Assembly: GCA_963772515.1 (NCBI GenBank)
Contig: CAVYXC010000004.1
Coordinates: 248,001-312,000 of the forward strand
Direction: 5' to 3'
Source: JAFAHD01 sp963772515
Lineage (GTDB): Bacteria; Vulcanimicrobiota; Vulcanimicrobiia; Eremiobacterales; Eremiobacteraceae
DNA length: 64,000 nt
This document shows positions 44,209-53,459 of the stretch, piece by piece. The notes below the pieces were generated by a model. The model ran no database searches. It worked only from the letters and a program-made list of their open reading frames with translations, and had not been told where the DNA came from. The position numbers were made by a program, and so were the translations under genes. How positions within the stretch are numbered: the stretch's first letter is position 1; the number at the start of each line of letters is the position of its first letter.

Positions 44209-44664
44209 CTAAGACGACCTCAGCCGTTCACGGACGTCATCGCGCCATAAAGCCAGGACCACCCAAGCATAGACGAGCCCCATCAGCAGCGTCGACACGA
44301 GGATAGGCCGCACGTCCTGCGGATTCCAGAACACCGTGAACGGCATCGTGACCGCCAGCCCTAGCACCGTCACGACGACCCAAAAAACGATGATCGCCAG
44401 CGCCAGCAACCGCGCCAACGCCTGCCGCGCAAGCAGACCAAGCCCTGCGACCAGATGCGCGACACCGACAGCATCGACGACCGGATGGTGTGCGAGCCGG
44501 TCGACCGGAGGGGGGATGTGCGGCGGTGGTATGAATGGGAGCAGTCCCCGCAGCGAGTAGTCGAGATCGATCGCGCCGATGGCGACGAAAATGCCCGCGA
44601 CAAGCCATAATGCGAGCGCTGGATTGCTGGGGATCTCGACCAATCTCATCCGTGTGACAAGCAT
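44209..44664 (-). CDS. Small membrane protein of unknown function
   Basis: 151 residues with four hydrophobic helices (LALWLVAGIFVAIGAIDL first). A Pro-rich loop FIPPPHIPPPVDR near residue 44 separates helices 1 and 2. It is convergent with the tandem VOC gene. No family recognised. Confidence 0.65.
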   Translation of the reverse strand: MLVTRMRLVEIPSNPALALWLVAGIFVAIGAIDLDYSLRGLLPFIPPPHIPPPVDRLAHHPVVDAVGVAHLVAGLGLLARQALARLLALAIIVFWVVVTVLGLAVTMPFTVFWNPQDVRPILVSTLLMGLVYAWVVLALWRDDVRERLRSS

Positions 44665-44741
44665 TATCGCAAGCCGTCCAGCAAGCCCTTCGACCGCCGG
44701 GCGGAGTGCCCGATTCGGCTCTCGAAAAGATAGAGTCCACC

Positions 44742-45335
44742 ATGATCCAGCTTTCGCTGCTCCAGCTATCGGATATCGAGGTGCTCAACGACGACGAGTC
44801 GGGGCAGATCGTCTATCGGCGTGCGCTCTTCGATCCGCAGCAGACGCAGAAATGGTTCGAGCAGTTACGTGACGGCGTCGCCTGGCGCTCCGAGAGCCGT
44901 CCGATGTATGACCGCGTCGTCGACGTGCCCCGCCTGGTCGCGTCGTTCGCGCTCGACGCGCCGAACGTGCCGCAGCCGATCCGCGAGATGCGTCCAGCTG
45001 TCGAGCAGGTCTGTGGCGTCGCGTTTCTCTCGGCCGGCTTGAATTTCTATCGCGATGGCGACGACAGCGTCGCACCGCATGGTGATCACATCGAACGCCA
45101 AGTGGACCAGGCGCCGGTCGCGCTCGTCAGCCTCGGCGCGACGCGGCGCATGACCATCCGCAGCAAAGCCAAACCGCGCCGCATCCTCGATCGCGACTTA
45201 GAAGCCGGCAGCCTCCTCGTGATGAGCTACGCGAGTCACCTGAACTTCTTGCATGGCATTCCGAAGACGCGCGAGACGGTCGGTCCGCGCATCAGCGTCG
45301 CGTTCCGCCGCGTACCAAGGTCGATCGACACATAA
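44742..45335 (+). CDS. AlkB-like 2-oxoglutarate/Fe(II) dioxygenase
   Basis: 197 residues from ATG 44742; an in-frame GTG at 44706 is possible. Fe ligands HGDH (first His and Asp) follow NFYRDGDDSVAP near residue 112, the second His is in HGIPKT near 174, and the oxoglutarate Arg is in RISVAFR near 186. The YRDG..D..H pattern points to AlkB-type demethylases acting on DNA/RNA alkyl damage. Neighbours give no further clue. Confidence 0.88.
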   Translation: MIQLSLLQLSDIEVLNDDESGQIVYRRALFDPQQTQKWFEQLRDGVAWRSESRPMYDRVVDVPRLVASFALDAPNVPQPIREMRPAVEQVCGVAFLSAGLNFYRDGDDSVAPHGDHIERQVDQAPVALVSLGATRRMTIRSKAKPRRILDRDLEAGSLLVMSYASHLNFLHGIPKTRETVGPRISVAFRRVPRSIDT

Positions 45336-45454
45336 AAGGCCCGCAGTCCACGGGCGGAATTGCGGGCCGCGATAGAATTCCGCGACCGCGGCCGGTTCGC
45401 CGATGAAAAATGTGGCACCATCGTGCCACTTTTGTGTCAGCAGCGCTCGATGCG

Positions 45455-45904
45455 CTAGGGATGCACGCCCAACTGTTTCCCCGGCTGCACGCTTGCGTTC
45501 ACCACCAGCCACTTGCCCTGCTTCTTCACGGCGTCGACGTGGATGACGGCCTGGCCCTTCTTGAACACGACGAGCGCGTCGTATGACGCTTTCTTGACCT
45601 GGTCGGATCCGCTGCCGCTGATCTCGGTCGTGCCGCGCGCCTTGTTGTACGCGACCATCGGGCCGAGCTTGTCCGACAACTGGCTGAAGAAGGTCCTGTC
45701 GCGCTGCACGCGCTCGGGCGTGTACACAGAGGGGTCCGCGAACTTCGACAGCGCGTCCACGCTCCAGTGCCCGAACACCGCCGGAATCACGGTATCCATG
45801 ACGCTCTGCGAGTCCGAATCGTTGGTCACCGTGGTGCTGTTCGCCGCGCAGCCGGTGACGACGAGCACCAGCGCGGCGAGCATGAAGGCTTGAAGCGTAC
45901 GCAC
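45455..45904 (-). CDS. Putative lipoprotein
   Basis: 149 residues with signal peptide and lipobox VTGCAA, cysteine at residue 19. The rest has an NTF2-like composition (VIPAVFGHWSVDALSKFADP, then GKWLVVNASVQPGKQ). Envelope-anchored, role unknown. Divergent from the TSUP transporter, 73 bases away. Confidence 0.75.
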   Translation of the reverse strand: MRTLQAFMLAALVLVVTGCAANSTTVTNDSDSQSVMDTVIPAVFGHWSVDALSKFADPSVYTPERVQRDRTFFSQLSDKLGPMVAYNKARGTTEISGSGSDQVKKASYDALVVFKKGQAVIHVDAVKKQGKWLVVNASVQPGKQLGVHP

Positions 45905-45977
45905 GAAAGGCTCAATACGGACAATGAGACCAAACTCCTAGCGGTCGAAGGCACACATCGCTGCCCGCGGCTAAGTC

Positions 45978-46742
45978 GTGCCGACGGTGCCGGTGCTCGA
46001 ACTCATCCTGTTCTTAGCCCTCGGACTGCTGCTAGGCTGGCTTGGCGGCTTGTTCGGCATCGGCGGCGGGCTCATCGCCATCTCCATTCTCGGGTTGGCG
46101 TTCGGCATGGACCAGCAGCACGCCCAGGGCACGTCGCTCGTCATGGTCGTGCCGACCGTGTTCATCGGCCTATATCAGTACTGGCGCCGCGGCGGCATGG
46201 ACGGCCGCGTCATCGCGCTGATGATGGCGACCGCCGGTGTCATGACCTATGTGTTCGCGCGCGTCGCGGTTGCATTGCCCAGCGCGCCGTTGCGTCGAGG
46301 ATTCGCGATCTTCTTGATCGTGCTCGCGCTGTATTACGCGTGGCGCGGGTACGCGGAATCGCACATCAAGATCAAACCGATCGTGCTGCCCTGGCCGTTC
46401 ACCGGTATCGTCGGATTGTTCGGCGGCGCCCTTTCCGGATTGTTCACGGTCGGCGGCGCGGTGTTTTCGGTGCCGGCACTGACGCTGTTGTTCGGCATGC
46501 CGCAAACCGTCGCGCAGGGCGTCGGACTCGCGCTGGTCATCCCCGGCTTGCTCCTCGGCCTCGTGGTCTACGGCGGAGCAGGCGACATCCATTGGCCGAT
46601 CGGCCTTGCGTTGGCGGCCGGCAGCGTGTTGACCGTGTCATGGGGCGTGTCGCTCGCCCACAAACTGCCCGAGACCGCGCTCAAGTATGCCTTTAGCGCG
46701 GTGCTGCTGCTGACCGCGCTGCTGCTCTGGCTGCGCACGTGA
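45978..46742 (+). CDS. TSUP (TauE/SafE) sulfite exporter-family protein
   Basis: 254 residues with eight membrane helices in two similar halves. GWLGGLFGIGGGLIAIS near residue 20 and GLFGGALSGLFTVGGAVFSV near 144 are the two family repeats. Likely exports sulfite or an organosulfonate; the arylsulfatase 5 kb upstream is a loose link only. GTG start; overlaps the next gene by 4 bases. Confidence 0.86.
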   Translation: MPTVPVLELILFLALGLLLGWLGGLFGIGGGLIAISILGLAFGMDQQHAQGTSLVMVVPTVFIGLYQYWRRGGMDGRVIALMMATAGVMTYVFARVAVALPSAPLRRGFAIFLIVLALYYAWRGYAESHIKIKPIVLPWPFTGIVGLFGGALSGLFTVGGAVFSVPALTLLFGMPQTVAQGVGLALVIPGLLLGLVVYGGAGDIHWPIGLALAAGSVLTVSWGVSLAHKLPETALKYAFSAVLLLTALLLWLRT

Positions 46743-47611
46743 CATACGAGCAAGCGCGAGCGGCGTTCGATTCGCTCGCAGCCGCCGAACGTGCCGACGA
46801 AAGCCTGGACCCGCTCGGTTATTCCCGGCTGATGGATCACGGCGGCCGCGCGGAGCAAGCGATCGCGTTCTACCACGGCTTCACCAACTGCCCGCAACAG
46901 TTCGTCGAGCTCGGCCAGCGCTTCTTCGAGGCCGGTTACAACGTCTACATACCGCGCCTGCCGGGCCACGGCATGCGCGACAAGATGACGACGGCCTTGG
47001 CGCGCGTCACCAAAGACGATTTCACGCGCGCCGCCGCGCAAGGAGCCGAGCTGGCCGCAGGACTCGGCGTGCGCGCACACGTTGCAGGCATCTCGCTCGG
47101 CGGCGTCCTCGCCGCGTGGGCGGGAGAGAACCAGCAGGTGGCCGGCGCGACCGCGATCTCGCCGTTCATGGGCGTCGCCGGGTTGCCCGCATGGGCGAAC
47201 TGGTGGCTGGCCGGCGCGCTCTCGTTACTGCCGAACTTCTACATGTGGTGGGACCCGCGCGTGGGCGCGAACAATCCCGCAACGCCGCCCTACGCCTACG
47301 CGCGCTACCCGACCCGCGCGCTCGCGGCGCAACTGCAGATCAGCGCGGGCCTCTCCCGGAGTGCGGCACCCCGTGCGCGCGCGAACGGACTGTTCGTCAA
47401 CGCGCACGATCCTGCTGTTAACAATACGGTTTCGGAGCGTCTGTACGACCGCTGGCAGCAGCTCGGCGCGCGCATCGCACGCGAAATCCTCGACGCCGGC
47501 AAGCTGCCGCACGACATCATCGACAATTTCTCGGGCAAACTGCCGGTCGACCGGATCTATCCGGCGATCCTCGACACCGTCGCGCGCGTTGACGCGCTCA
47601 GCGAGGGATGA
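46739..47611 (+). CDS. Alpha/beta hydrolase (carboxylesterase-like)
   Basis: 290 residues from GTG 46739, overlapping the TSUP stop (GTGA). FYHGFTNCPQQFVELG near residue 43, PRLPGHGMRDKM and the Ser elbow GISLGGVLA near residue 120 are visible; the C-terminal His is likely in the DNFSGKLP-to-YPAIL region but is not clear. Substrate unknown. Confidence 0.8.
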   Translation: MTYEQARAAFDSLAAAERADESLDPLGYSRLMDHGGRAEQAIAFYHGFTNCPQQFVELGQRFFEAGYNVYIPRLPGHGMRDKMTTALARVTKDDFTRAAAQGAELAAGLGVRAHVAGISLGGVLAAWAGENQQVAGATAISPFMGVAGLPAWANWWLAGALSLLPNFYMWWDPRVGANNPATPPYAYARYPTRALAAQLQISAGLSRSAAPRARANGLFVNAHDPAVNNTVSERLYDRWQQLGARIAREILDAGKLPHDIIDNFSGKLPVDRIYPAILDTVARVDALSEG

Positions 47612-48112
47612 TCACTCGCGCGAGGACCCGCTTGGAGGATCGAAGGCCCGCTGCCGGTACCACTGGATCTCCTGTCGCGTCGAGCCGCTCGACACGTTGA
47701 CCTCGATCACGAGCGCGGCCGAGCCGGCGAACAGGAACGCGCCGCCCAGCATGACGATCGCCGGGCCGAGCCAGTCGAGTTTGTGGAAGAGCAGCGTCAA
47801 CGCGATGACCAGGGTCGAGAGCAAGAACAAGCTGATCGCGGTGTAATAGCACACGAGCGCGGTGCGCGCGAGATCGTTGCGCCGCAGCAGGATGGTGAGG
47901 TGCGAGTCGATGAGGCGCAGCGCGTCTTCGTTGCCGGCCTGGCGCATCTCGAGGCCTCGAGCGATCAACGCGCGGATGTTGTCGACGATGCGTCCGAGGC
48001 GTATGAGGGTGCCCTGGACCAACGACCCAGCCGCCAGGATGAGGATGGCGGGCGTGATCATGCCCGTGACGACCTGCAGCGACGGGAGCATACTGATACC
48101 GCTGCCGAACAT
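47612..48112 (-). CDS. DUF2721 membrane protein
   Basis: 166 residues from ATG 48112, preceded by CCAAGG. Three membrane helices; LVQGTLIRLGRIVDNIRAL near residue 30 and LLRRNDLARTALVCYYTAISLF near 77 match the DUF2721 pattern. Convergent end-to-end with the hydrolase (stops abut). Its 5' end is 10 bases from the DUF309 start on the other strand. Confidence 0.8.
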   Translation of the reverse strand: MFGSGISMLPSLQVVTGMITPAILILAAGSLVQGTLIRLGRIVDNIRALIARGLEMRQAGNEDALRLIDSHLTILLRRNDLARTALVCYYTAISLFLLSTLVIALTLLFHKLDWLGPAIVMLGGAFLFAGSAALVIEVNVSSGSTRQEIQWYRQRAFDPPSGSSRE

Positions 48113-48121
48113 GCGCGTGCC

Positions 48122-48472
48122 TTGGACGACGAACCCGAAATCCCCGCCTTCGCACAGTGCTGGAACGCCGGCGATTTCTTTATGGCGCACGAAGTGCTCG
48201 AGGGCCTCTGGGTACGGCGCCGCGACGACGGTCTGCGCGGCCTGATCCAGCTCGCAGTGGCGCTGTATCACATCGAGCGGGGCAATCTCAAGGGCGCGCG
48301 CACGATGATCGCGCGTGCACGTGGCCGGTTCGCCAATCCCGCCAACGCGCCCGGCGCCATCGATCTGAAGATGATGGACGAATACGCGCAGCGCGTGGGA
48401 GAAGCGCTCGAAAATGGGCAGGCGCGCAGCGTCGTCGCCGAACGCCCGCGCCTGTCTCCCGGATCAGCCTGA
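48122..48472 (+). CDS. DUF309 protein
   Basis: 116 residues from TTG 48122. CWNAGDFFMAHEVLEGLW near residue 12 and GLIQLAVALYHIERGNLKGA near 40 are the DUF309 signature helices. The start codon is uncertain, because no ribosome site is clear. Function unknown. Confidence 0.78.
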   Translation: MDDEPEIPAFAQCWNAGDFFMAHEVLEGLWVRRRDDGLRGLIQLAVALYHIERGNLKGARTMIARARGRFANPANAPGAIDLKMMDEYAQRVGEALENGQARSVVAERPRLSPGSA

Positions 48473-48482
48473 TTGAAGAACC

Positions 48483-50150
48483 TTAGCTCGGCTTAGGCGT
48501 GTGGACCGGCGCAGGCTTCGTGTTGGTGTGCTTGGTCGTCTTGTGCCCCGAGTAGGTCGTCGTCGTGGACGGGTGATACACGTTCGGATTCTGCGGCGCG
48601 TTCACGCCGTTCGCCGGATTCGGGTTGTTGAACCGATCCCACGCCGAGCCCGTCGCATGGTTGGAAGTGCTGCCGTTCACGACGCCTCCCGGGTAGACGT
48701 GTTGCGCGACCGTCTGCACGCTCGACCGCTGCTGCGCGAACGTCGGCGGTAAGGTCGTGGGCGGCGGCAGGTTTGTGAAGTGCGACGAGAGCGGTGCGCC
48801 GGAGGCGACGTGCCCAGAATTCCAGTTCGTATAGGTCAGGTTCTGCTTTGTCGGCACCACCGGCAACGCGCTGCGCACGAGCGCCGCGTTGTGCAGATCC
48901 TGCGCGTTCACCGGCACGTAATGGTACGCGCCGCCGTTCGTGAAGTTCGTTCCGGTCACGGCTGAGACCGCGTGCGGCACTGAGGCGTTGCGGTAGATCT
49001 TGGTGATGTTCACGTTGGTGATGTTCGTGATGTTCGTGTAGTTGTACACGACGGTCGTCCGGTTCACGTAGCGCGGACCCCACCACGGATGATACGCTTC
49101 GTACGGCGCCAGCGGCACCCAGCCGACGTTGCCGAACGAGAGGTTGAACGAGAAGCCGCTGCCGCCGCCGCCGAATCCGAAGAAGGCGACCAACGCTGGC
49201 TGGTACACAGGGCGGACGTAGACCGGACCCGGATACCACGCCCAGCCCAGGCGCCCCGCGTAGAACCAGCGTCCATAGTGGTAGGGCGCCCAGCCCCACG
49301 GTTCGTAGCCGACCCACGTCCAACCGTAATACGGCTGCCATACCCAACGCCCGTTCTGATACGGCGCCCAATTGGCCGGATAGCTCGACGCGACCCACAC
49401 CTGGCCGTAGCTCGGATATGAGACCCAGTGTCCGTACGCATCGAGGTCGGCAAGACCCGGAATGCCGGTGTTGGCATACGGATCGCCGGCGGCCGCGGCG
49501 ACGAACTGGTCGCGCTGGCTGTTCCACGAATCAAAATCGTCATACGCGATGTTGGCGACGGTGCTGATCTGCGGCGATGACGAAGAGCCGCTGACCATGA
49601 CTGTTGTCCCCGTCGCGATCGTCTGCGATCCTAGCGGAGATACAAGCGTCGCGCTGCCCGAGCGCACGCTCAACAAAGTGTTGCCGTCGTTGGTGACGTT
49701 GATGCGATAGCGTCCGGCGACGGCCGGGCGGATGCCGATCGATGGCGTCTGGACCAGCGGTCGATCGCCGGTGACGTCGAGCACGCGCATCTCGACGGTG
49801 CCTTGGGCGACCTGCAGCGTGCTATCGCTCGGGTCGAGCGACGTGAAGCGCAGCTGTGTGCTCGACCCGACGCGCACGAAGTTCGCGGCGTCCAGCTGCA
49901 CTTCGGTGCGCGACTCTTGCCCGGTGGAGATGTAATCGCCGACGCTGACGGGTGCATTGATCGCCGCGGCCACGGTGTCGCCCGAATCGGCGCGCTGCAT
50001 CGTGACGGTCCCGCTCAGCGTGCTGATCCTCGCCACGCCCGACTCGTCGTCGGCGCGCACCGGCGCCGGCCCAGCCACGGCCAGGAGAAGAAGCGCAGCG
50101 CTCAGGCCTGCGATGACCCGCGCGCCGCGGACGATCGTCGCTGTGGACAT
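48483..50150 (-). CDS. Exported FecR-domain protein with DUF6600-like Trp-rich region
   Basis: 555 residues from ATG 50150, preceded by GGGGAGG. Signal peptide ends near PAPVRA. A FecR-type domain (VSVGDYISTGQESRTEVQLD near residue 55) is followed at 225-320 by Trp/Tyr-rich repeats (WVSYPSYGQVWVASSYP, WAPYQNGRWVWQPYYGWTWV), the DUF6600 pattern. The tail is low-complexity Asn/Thr/Pro. Probably an envelope protein; there is no sigma factor beside it. Confidence 0.82.
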   Translation of the reverse strand: MSTATIVRGARVIAGLSAALLLLAVAGPAPVRADDESGVARISTLSGTVTMQRADSGDTVAAAINAPVSVGDYISTGQESRTEVQLDAANFVRVGSSTQLRFTSLDPSDSTLQVAQGTVEMRVLDVTGDRPLVQTPSIGIRPAVAGRYRINVTNDGNTLLSVRSGSATLVSPLGSQTIATGTTVMVSGSSSSPQISTVANIAYDDFDSWNSQRDQFVAAAAGDPYANTGIPGLADLDAYGHWVSYPSYGQVWVASSYPANWAPYQNGRWVWQPYYGWTWVGYEPWGWAPYHYGRWFYAGRLGWAWYPGPVYVRPVYQPALVAFFGFGGGGSGFSFNLSFGNVGWVPLAPYEAYHPWWGPRYVNRTTVVYNYTNITNITNVNITKIYRNASVPHAVSAVTGTNFTNGGAYHYVPVNAQDLHNAALVRSALPVVPTKQNLTYTNWNSGHVASGAPLSSHFTNLPPPTTLPPTFAQQRSSVQTVAQHVYPGGVVNGSTSNHATGSAWDRFNNPNPANGVNAPQNPNVYHPSTTTTYSGHKTTKHTNTKPAPVHTPKPS

Positions 50151-50175
50151 AGGGCCTCCCCGTTCGAGCAAAGCT

Positions 50176-50535
50176 CTAGTATCGGACAACGGCGATCTTG
50201 TTCGCGAAGAACGCGCCGTTCTGCCAATAGCCCGCGATGTTCACGATCATCGAGGGCGCCAGCGTCGTGCCTGTCGGGTGGATGACGGTGCCCTGATGCA
50301 GGACCACCGGGATCTCCCGGCCATCGACGCGCAGGGTCATGTTGAAACGGTCGAAGCCCGTGACGACGCCTTGGACGTCGTAGGCTCCGGCGTAACGGTC
50401 GTCCGCGTCGGCGACGACGGCGGGTGTGAATACCATCCCAGGACCGCCGTAGTAGATGACGCGCGCGTCGGCGCGCACGGCTGTGAGCGTCAGCACGCCC
50501 GCGATCGCGATCAGTGTCAAAATGTTGCGTGTCAT
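50176..50535 (-). CDS. Small exported protein, OB-fold-like
   Basis: 119 residues from ATG 50535; signal peptide ends near RADA. QGVVTGFDRFNMTLRVDG and SMIVNIAGYWQNGAFFANKI recall the DUF5666-type small beta barrel that reports periplasmic solute binding. It is 25 bases upstream of the FecR/DUF6600 gene, probably same operon. Confidence 0.68.
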   Translation of the reverse strand: MTRNILTLIAIAGVLTLTAVRADARVIYYGGPGMVFTPAVVADADDRYAGAYDVQGVVTGFDRFNMTLRVDGREIPVVLHQGTVIHPTGTTLAPSMIVNIAGYWQNGAFFANKIAVVRY

Positions 50536-50642
50536 GTCCAGTACCTCAGTGTATGACGCCCCTTTTCGGGGCCAGGTGCATCCCTTCGTCAAGCGTACCG
50601 CCGGCGCTGTGGATTCTGCTTAAAGGTTGATGAGAGGTTGGT

Positions 50643-52082
50643 TTAAAGGGTGTTATAAAGGTCGATGTACTCGTGCGCCGACCGGTGCCAGCTGAAATCC
50701 TGGCGCATTCCGTTGCGCTGCAGCCGGCGCCACTGCGCCGCATCGGCGAAGAGCGCAAGCGCGCGAGCGATCGCATGCTCGAACGCCGGCGCCGTCGGAT
50801 CGTCGAAACAAAAGCCGGTGGCCGTCTCGTCGTGAAGCGAGGCGACATCTGCGTCGACCACCGTGTCGGCCAAGCCGCCGACGCGGTGGACGACCGGCGG
50901 CGTGCCGTAACGCAGGCTGTACATCTGGTTGAGCCCCGACGGCTCGAAACGCGATGGCATCAAGAAGATATCGGCTCCCGCTTCGACCGCATGGGCGAGC
51001 GGCTCGTCGTATGTCGCGCGCAGCGCGGCGTGCTCCGGCAGCGCCCTGACGAACTCGGCCAACAGCTGCTCGAGATGCGCCTCGCCCCTGCCTAACACCA
51101 CAAGCCTAGCGCCAGCTTCGAGCGCTCGCTCGAGCGCCGCGGGCACGAGGTCGATGCCTTTTTGCTCGGTCAAGCGGCTCACGATGCCGAACAGCGGCGC
51201 GTCGGGCGTCGCCGGCAAGCCGAACTCGCGCAGCAGCGCCGCCTTGCAGCGCGCTTTGCCCGACAGATCGTAAACGTTGTACCGCGTCGCCAGCGCAGCG
51301 TCGTGAGCCGGGTCCCACACCGAATAATCGACCCCGTTAAGGATGCCGCTCAGGCTCTCCGCACGCCCGGCGAGCAGGCCTTCGAAACTGCAGCCGAACT
51401 GTGGGGTTTGTATCTCGCGCGCATAGGTCGGGCTCACGGTCGTGACCCAGTCGGCGAACTGCAACCCAGCCTTGAGCAGCGAAAAACCGCCTGCGTGCCC
51501 GATGCCGGTCTCGGCGCGCATCTCTTCCGGCAACCCGGTCAGCGCGAACCGGTCTGCGGCAAACGTGCCTTGGAACGCGACGTTGTGCACCGTGAACAGC
51601 AGCCGCGGGCGCTGCGCTTCTCCTAACAAGAGCGGCATCATGAGACCGGCATGCCAATCGTTGGCGTGCACGACGTCGGGCTGCCATTCAAACGGGGAAG
51701 CCTGCTCTGCCAACCGTGCCGCCGCCCGCGAGAACAGCGCAAAGCGTTCGAGGTTGTCGGGCCAGTCAGCGCCCGCATCGTCTCGGTATGGATCGCCGCC
51801 GCGCTCGTACAACGCAGCATTGGCGATCAGCCAGATAGGCAGCCGCGAATCCGGCGTCAACGCTTCGATGACGTCGGCGCGCCCCAAACCCTCGAACTGC
51901 ACCAAGAAGCGCGGCGGCGCCGCATCCACCACCGCGCGCAGCGCCGTTGGATACGCCGGCATCACCAAGCGCACGTCCACGCCTTGCGCGGCCAAAGCGG
52001 CCGGCAACGCAGCGCCCACGTCGCCGAGACCGCCGGTCTTGGCCATCGGATAGATCTCCGGAGACGCGAAGAGCACCCGCAC
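50643..52082 (-). CDS. glgA: Glycogen synthase
   Basis: 479 residues from GTG 52082, GT5 family. ADP-glucose-dependent chain elongation. MRVLFASPEIYPMAKTGGLGD is the glycine-rich ADP-glucose contact; FTVHNVAFQGTF, DWVTTVSPTYAREI and GADIFLMPSRFEPSGLNQMY near residue 380 are family blocks. It follows the MerA-like gene by 23 bases on the minus strand. Confidence 0.95.
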   Translation of the reverse strand: MRVLFASPEIYPMAKTGGLGDVGAALPAALAAQGVDVRLVMPAYPTALRAVVDAAPPRFLVQFEGLGRADVIEALTPDSRLPIWLIANAALYERGGDPYRDDAGADWPDNLERFALFSRAAARLAEQASPFEWQPDVVHANDWHAGLMMPLLLGEAQRPRLLFTVHNVAFQGTFAADRFALTGLPEEMRAETGIGHAGGFSLLKAGLQFADWVTTVSPTYAREIQTPQFGCSFEGLLAGRAESLSGILNGVDYSVWDPAHDAALATRYNVYDLSGKARCKAALLREFGLPATPDAPLFGIVSRLTEQKGIDLVPAALERALEAGARLVVLGRGEAHLEQLLAEFVRALPEHAALRATYDEPLAHAVEAGADIFLMPSRFEPSGLNQMYSLRYGTPPVVHRVGGLADTVVDADVASLHDETATGFCFDDPTAPAFEHAIARALALFADAAQWRRLQRNGMRQDFSWHRSAHEYIDLYNTL

Positions 52083-52105
52083 GCTACAACTCAGACGCCA
52101 TGCCG

Positions 52106-53459
52106 TTAGGCGAGCATGCGCGCGAGGCTTGGCAGCGCTTCGGCATACGTGGGATGGATGTGCACCGAGCGGTCGAGCACGTGCCAGGTCGAGCCGGCTT
52201 CCATGTGCGCGAGGATGACGTGGATCAGCTCGCCGGTCTCGTAGCCGACCATCGTGGCGCCCAAGATCTTGTCCGTTTTCTTGTCCACTACCAGCCGATA
52301 GAACCCGGACGTCTGGCCCCACTCGATGGCGCGCGCGATCCAGCTCGCTTCATACGTGACGCAGCGCGCATCGAAGCCCTTCGCGAGCGCCTGGTCGAGC
52401 GTGAGTCCGACGCGCGCGACTTGCGGTTCGGTGAACGTCGTATACGCGAGCACGCGGTCGTCGCGCGTGCGCGCGCCCCCGGCCGTAATGTCTTTGAGGC
52501 GCCGATAGTCTTCCCACGACACGTGCGTGAACGCCGGTTGGCCGGCAACGTCGCCGATCGCGTAGACGCCCGGCGCGGTCGTGCGCAGCTGCCGGTCGGT
52601 CACAATCGTGCCGGACGGGTCGAGCTCGATGCCGCCGGCCGCGCAGTTGAGCGCGCCGCTGTTGGGAGTGCGGCCGATCGCCACCAGCAACGCATCGCCT
52701 TCAAGGCTTTGGCCGGTGTCGAGGCTTAGGGCGAAGCCCTGCTCGCCATGTTCCACTCGCGTGACTTGCGGCCCGAGATGCAGGTAGACGCCGTCTTCAT
52801 GCAAGCTCGCTTCCAACGCGGTGCTGGCTTCGGGTTCCTCGCGTGCGAGCACGCGAGGGTTGCGGTCGACGATGTGCACCTCGGCGCCTGCGCGCGCCAT
52901 GCCCTGGCCGAGCTCGAGGCCGATGTAGCCGCCGCCGAGCACGAGCAGCCGGCGCGGCAAGCTCGTCAATCTGAAAAAGTTCTCGTTGGTCAAGTACGGC
53001 GTGCCAGCGAGCCCGTCAATGGCGGGGACGAACGCCGTCGTGCCGGTGTCGATGACCACGAGCGGGCGCGGAGAAGGTCTGGTCGCCGCCCGTCACCGTG
53101 CGCTCGCCCGAGAAGGACGCCTGCGCGCGCACGATTCGTACGCCTGCTTGGTCGAGCTTCTGGCCGATGCGATGCATGAAGTCGTCGCGGATCGAGCGCA
53201 CCCGCTCCATGACAGCGGGAAAGTCGACGCTCACCTGCGCGTCGACTCCCAGCGATTGCGCGCGCCGTGCCCGCCCCGCGCTGTGCGCCGCAGCCAAGAA
53301 CGCTTTCGAAGGCGTGCAGCCGTAGTTGATGCAGCTGCCGCCCAAGCGGCCGCGCTCGAACAGCACGACCTGTTTGCCCTCGCGCGCGAGGTCGGCGGCG
53401 AACGGCACGCCGCCTTGGCCGCTGCCGATCACGATCGCGTCGACGGCGTGCGTCGTCAT
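52106..53459 (-). pseudogene. MerA-like FAD/NAD(P) disulfide oxidoreductase, frame broken
   Basis: Two frames join near 53058-53085: the N-terminal part (IVIGSGQGGVPFAADLAREG, redox pair CINYGC near residue 44) and the C-terminal part (VIDTGTTAFVPAIDG, second Rossmann LVLGGGYIGLELG, and the dimer motif HIHPTYAEALPSL). The junction lies in a GC-repeat (CCGCGCCCG) and a net one-base shift restores the pattern (ARPLVVIDTG). A single enzyme of about 450 residues, like MerA without the HMA domain. The break may be real or an assembly error. The Cys-Cys site is intact, so the gene may be functional. Confidence 0.82.
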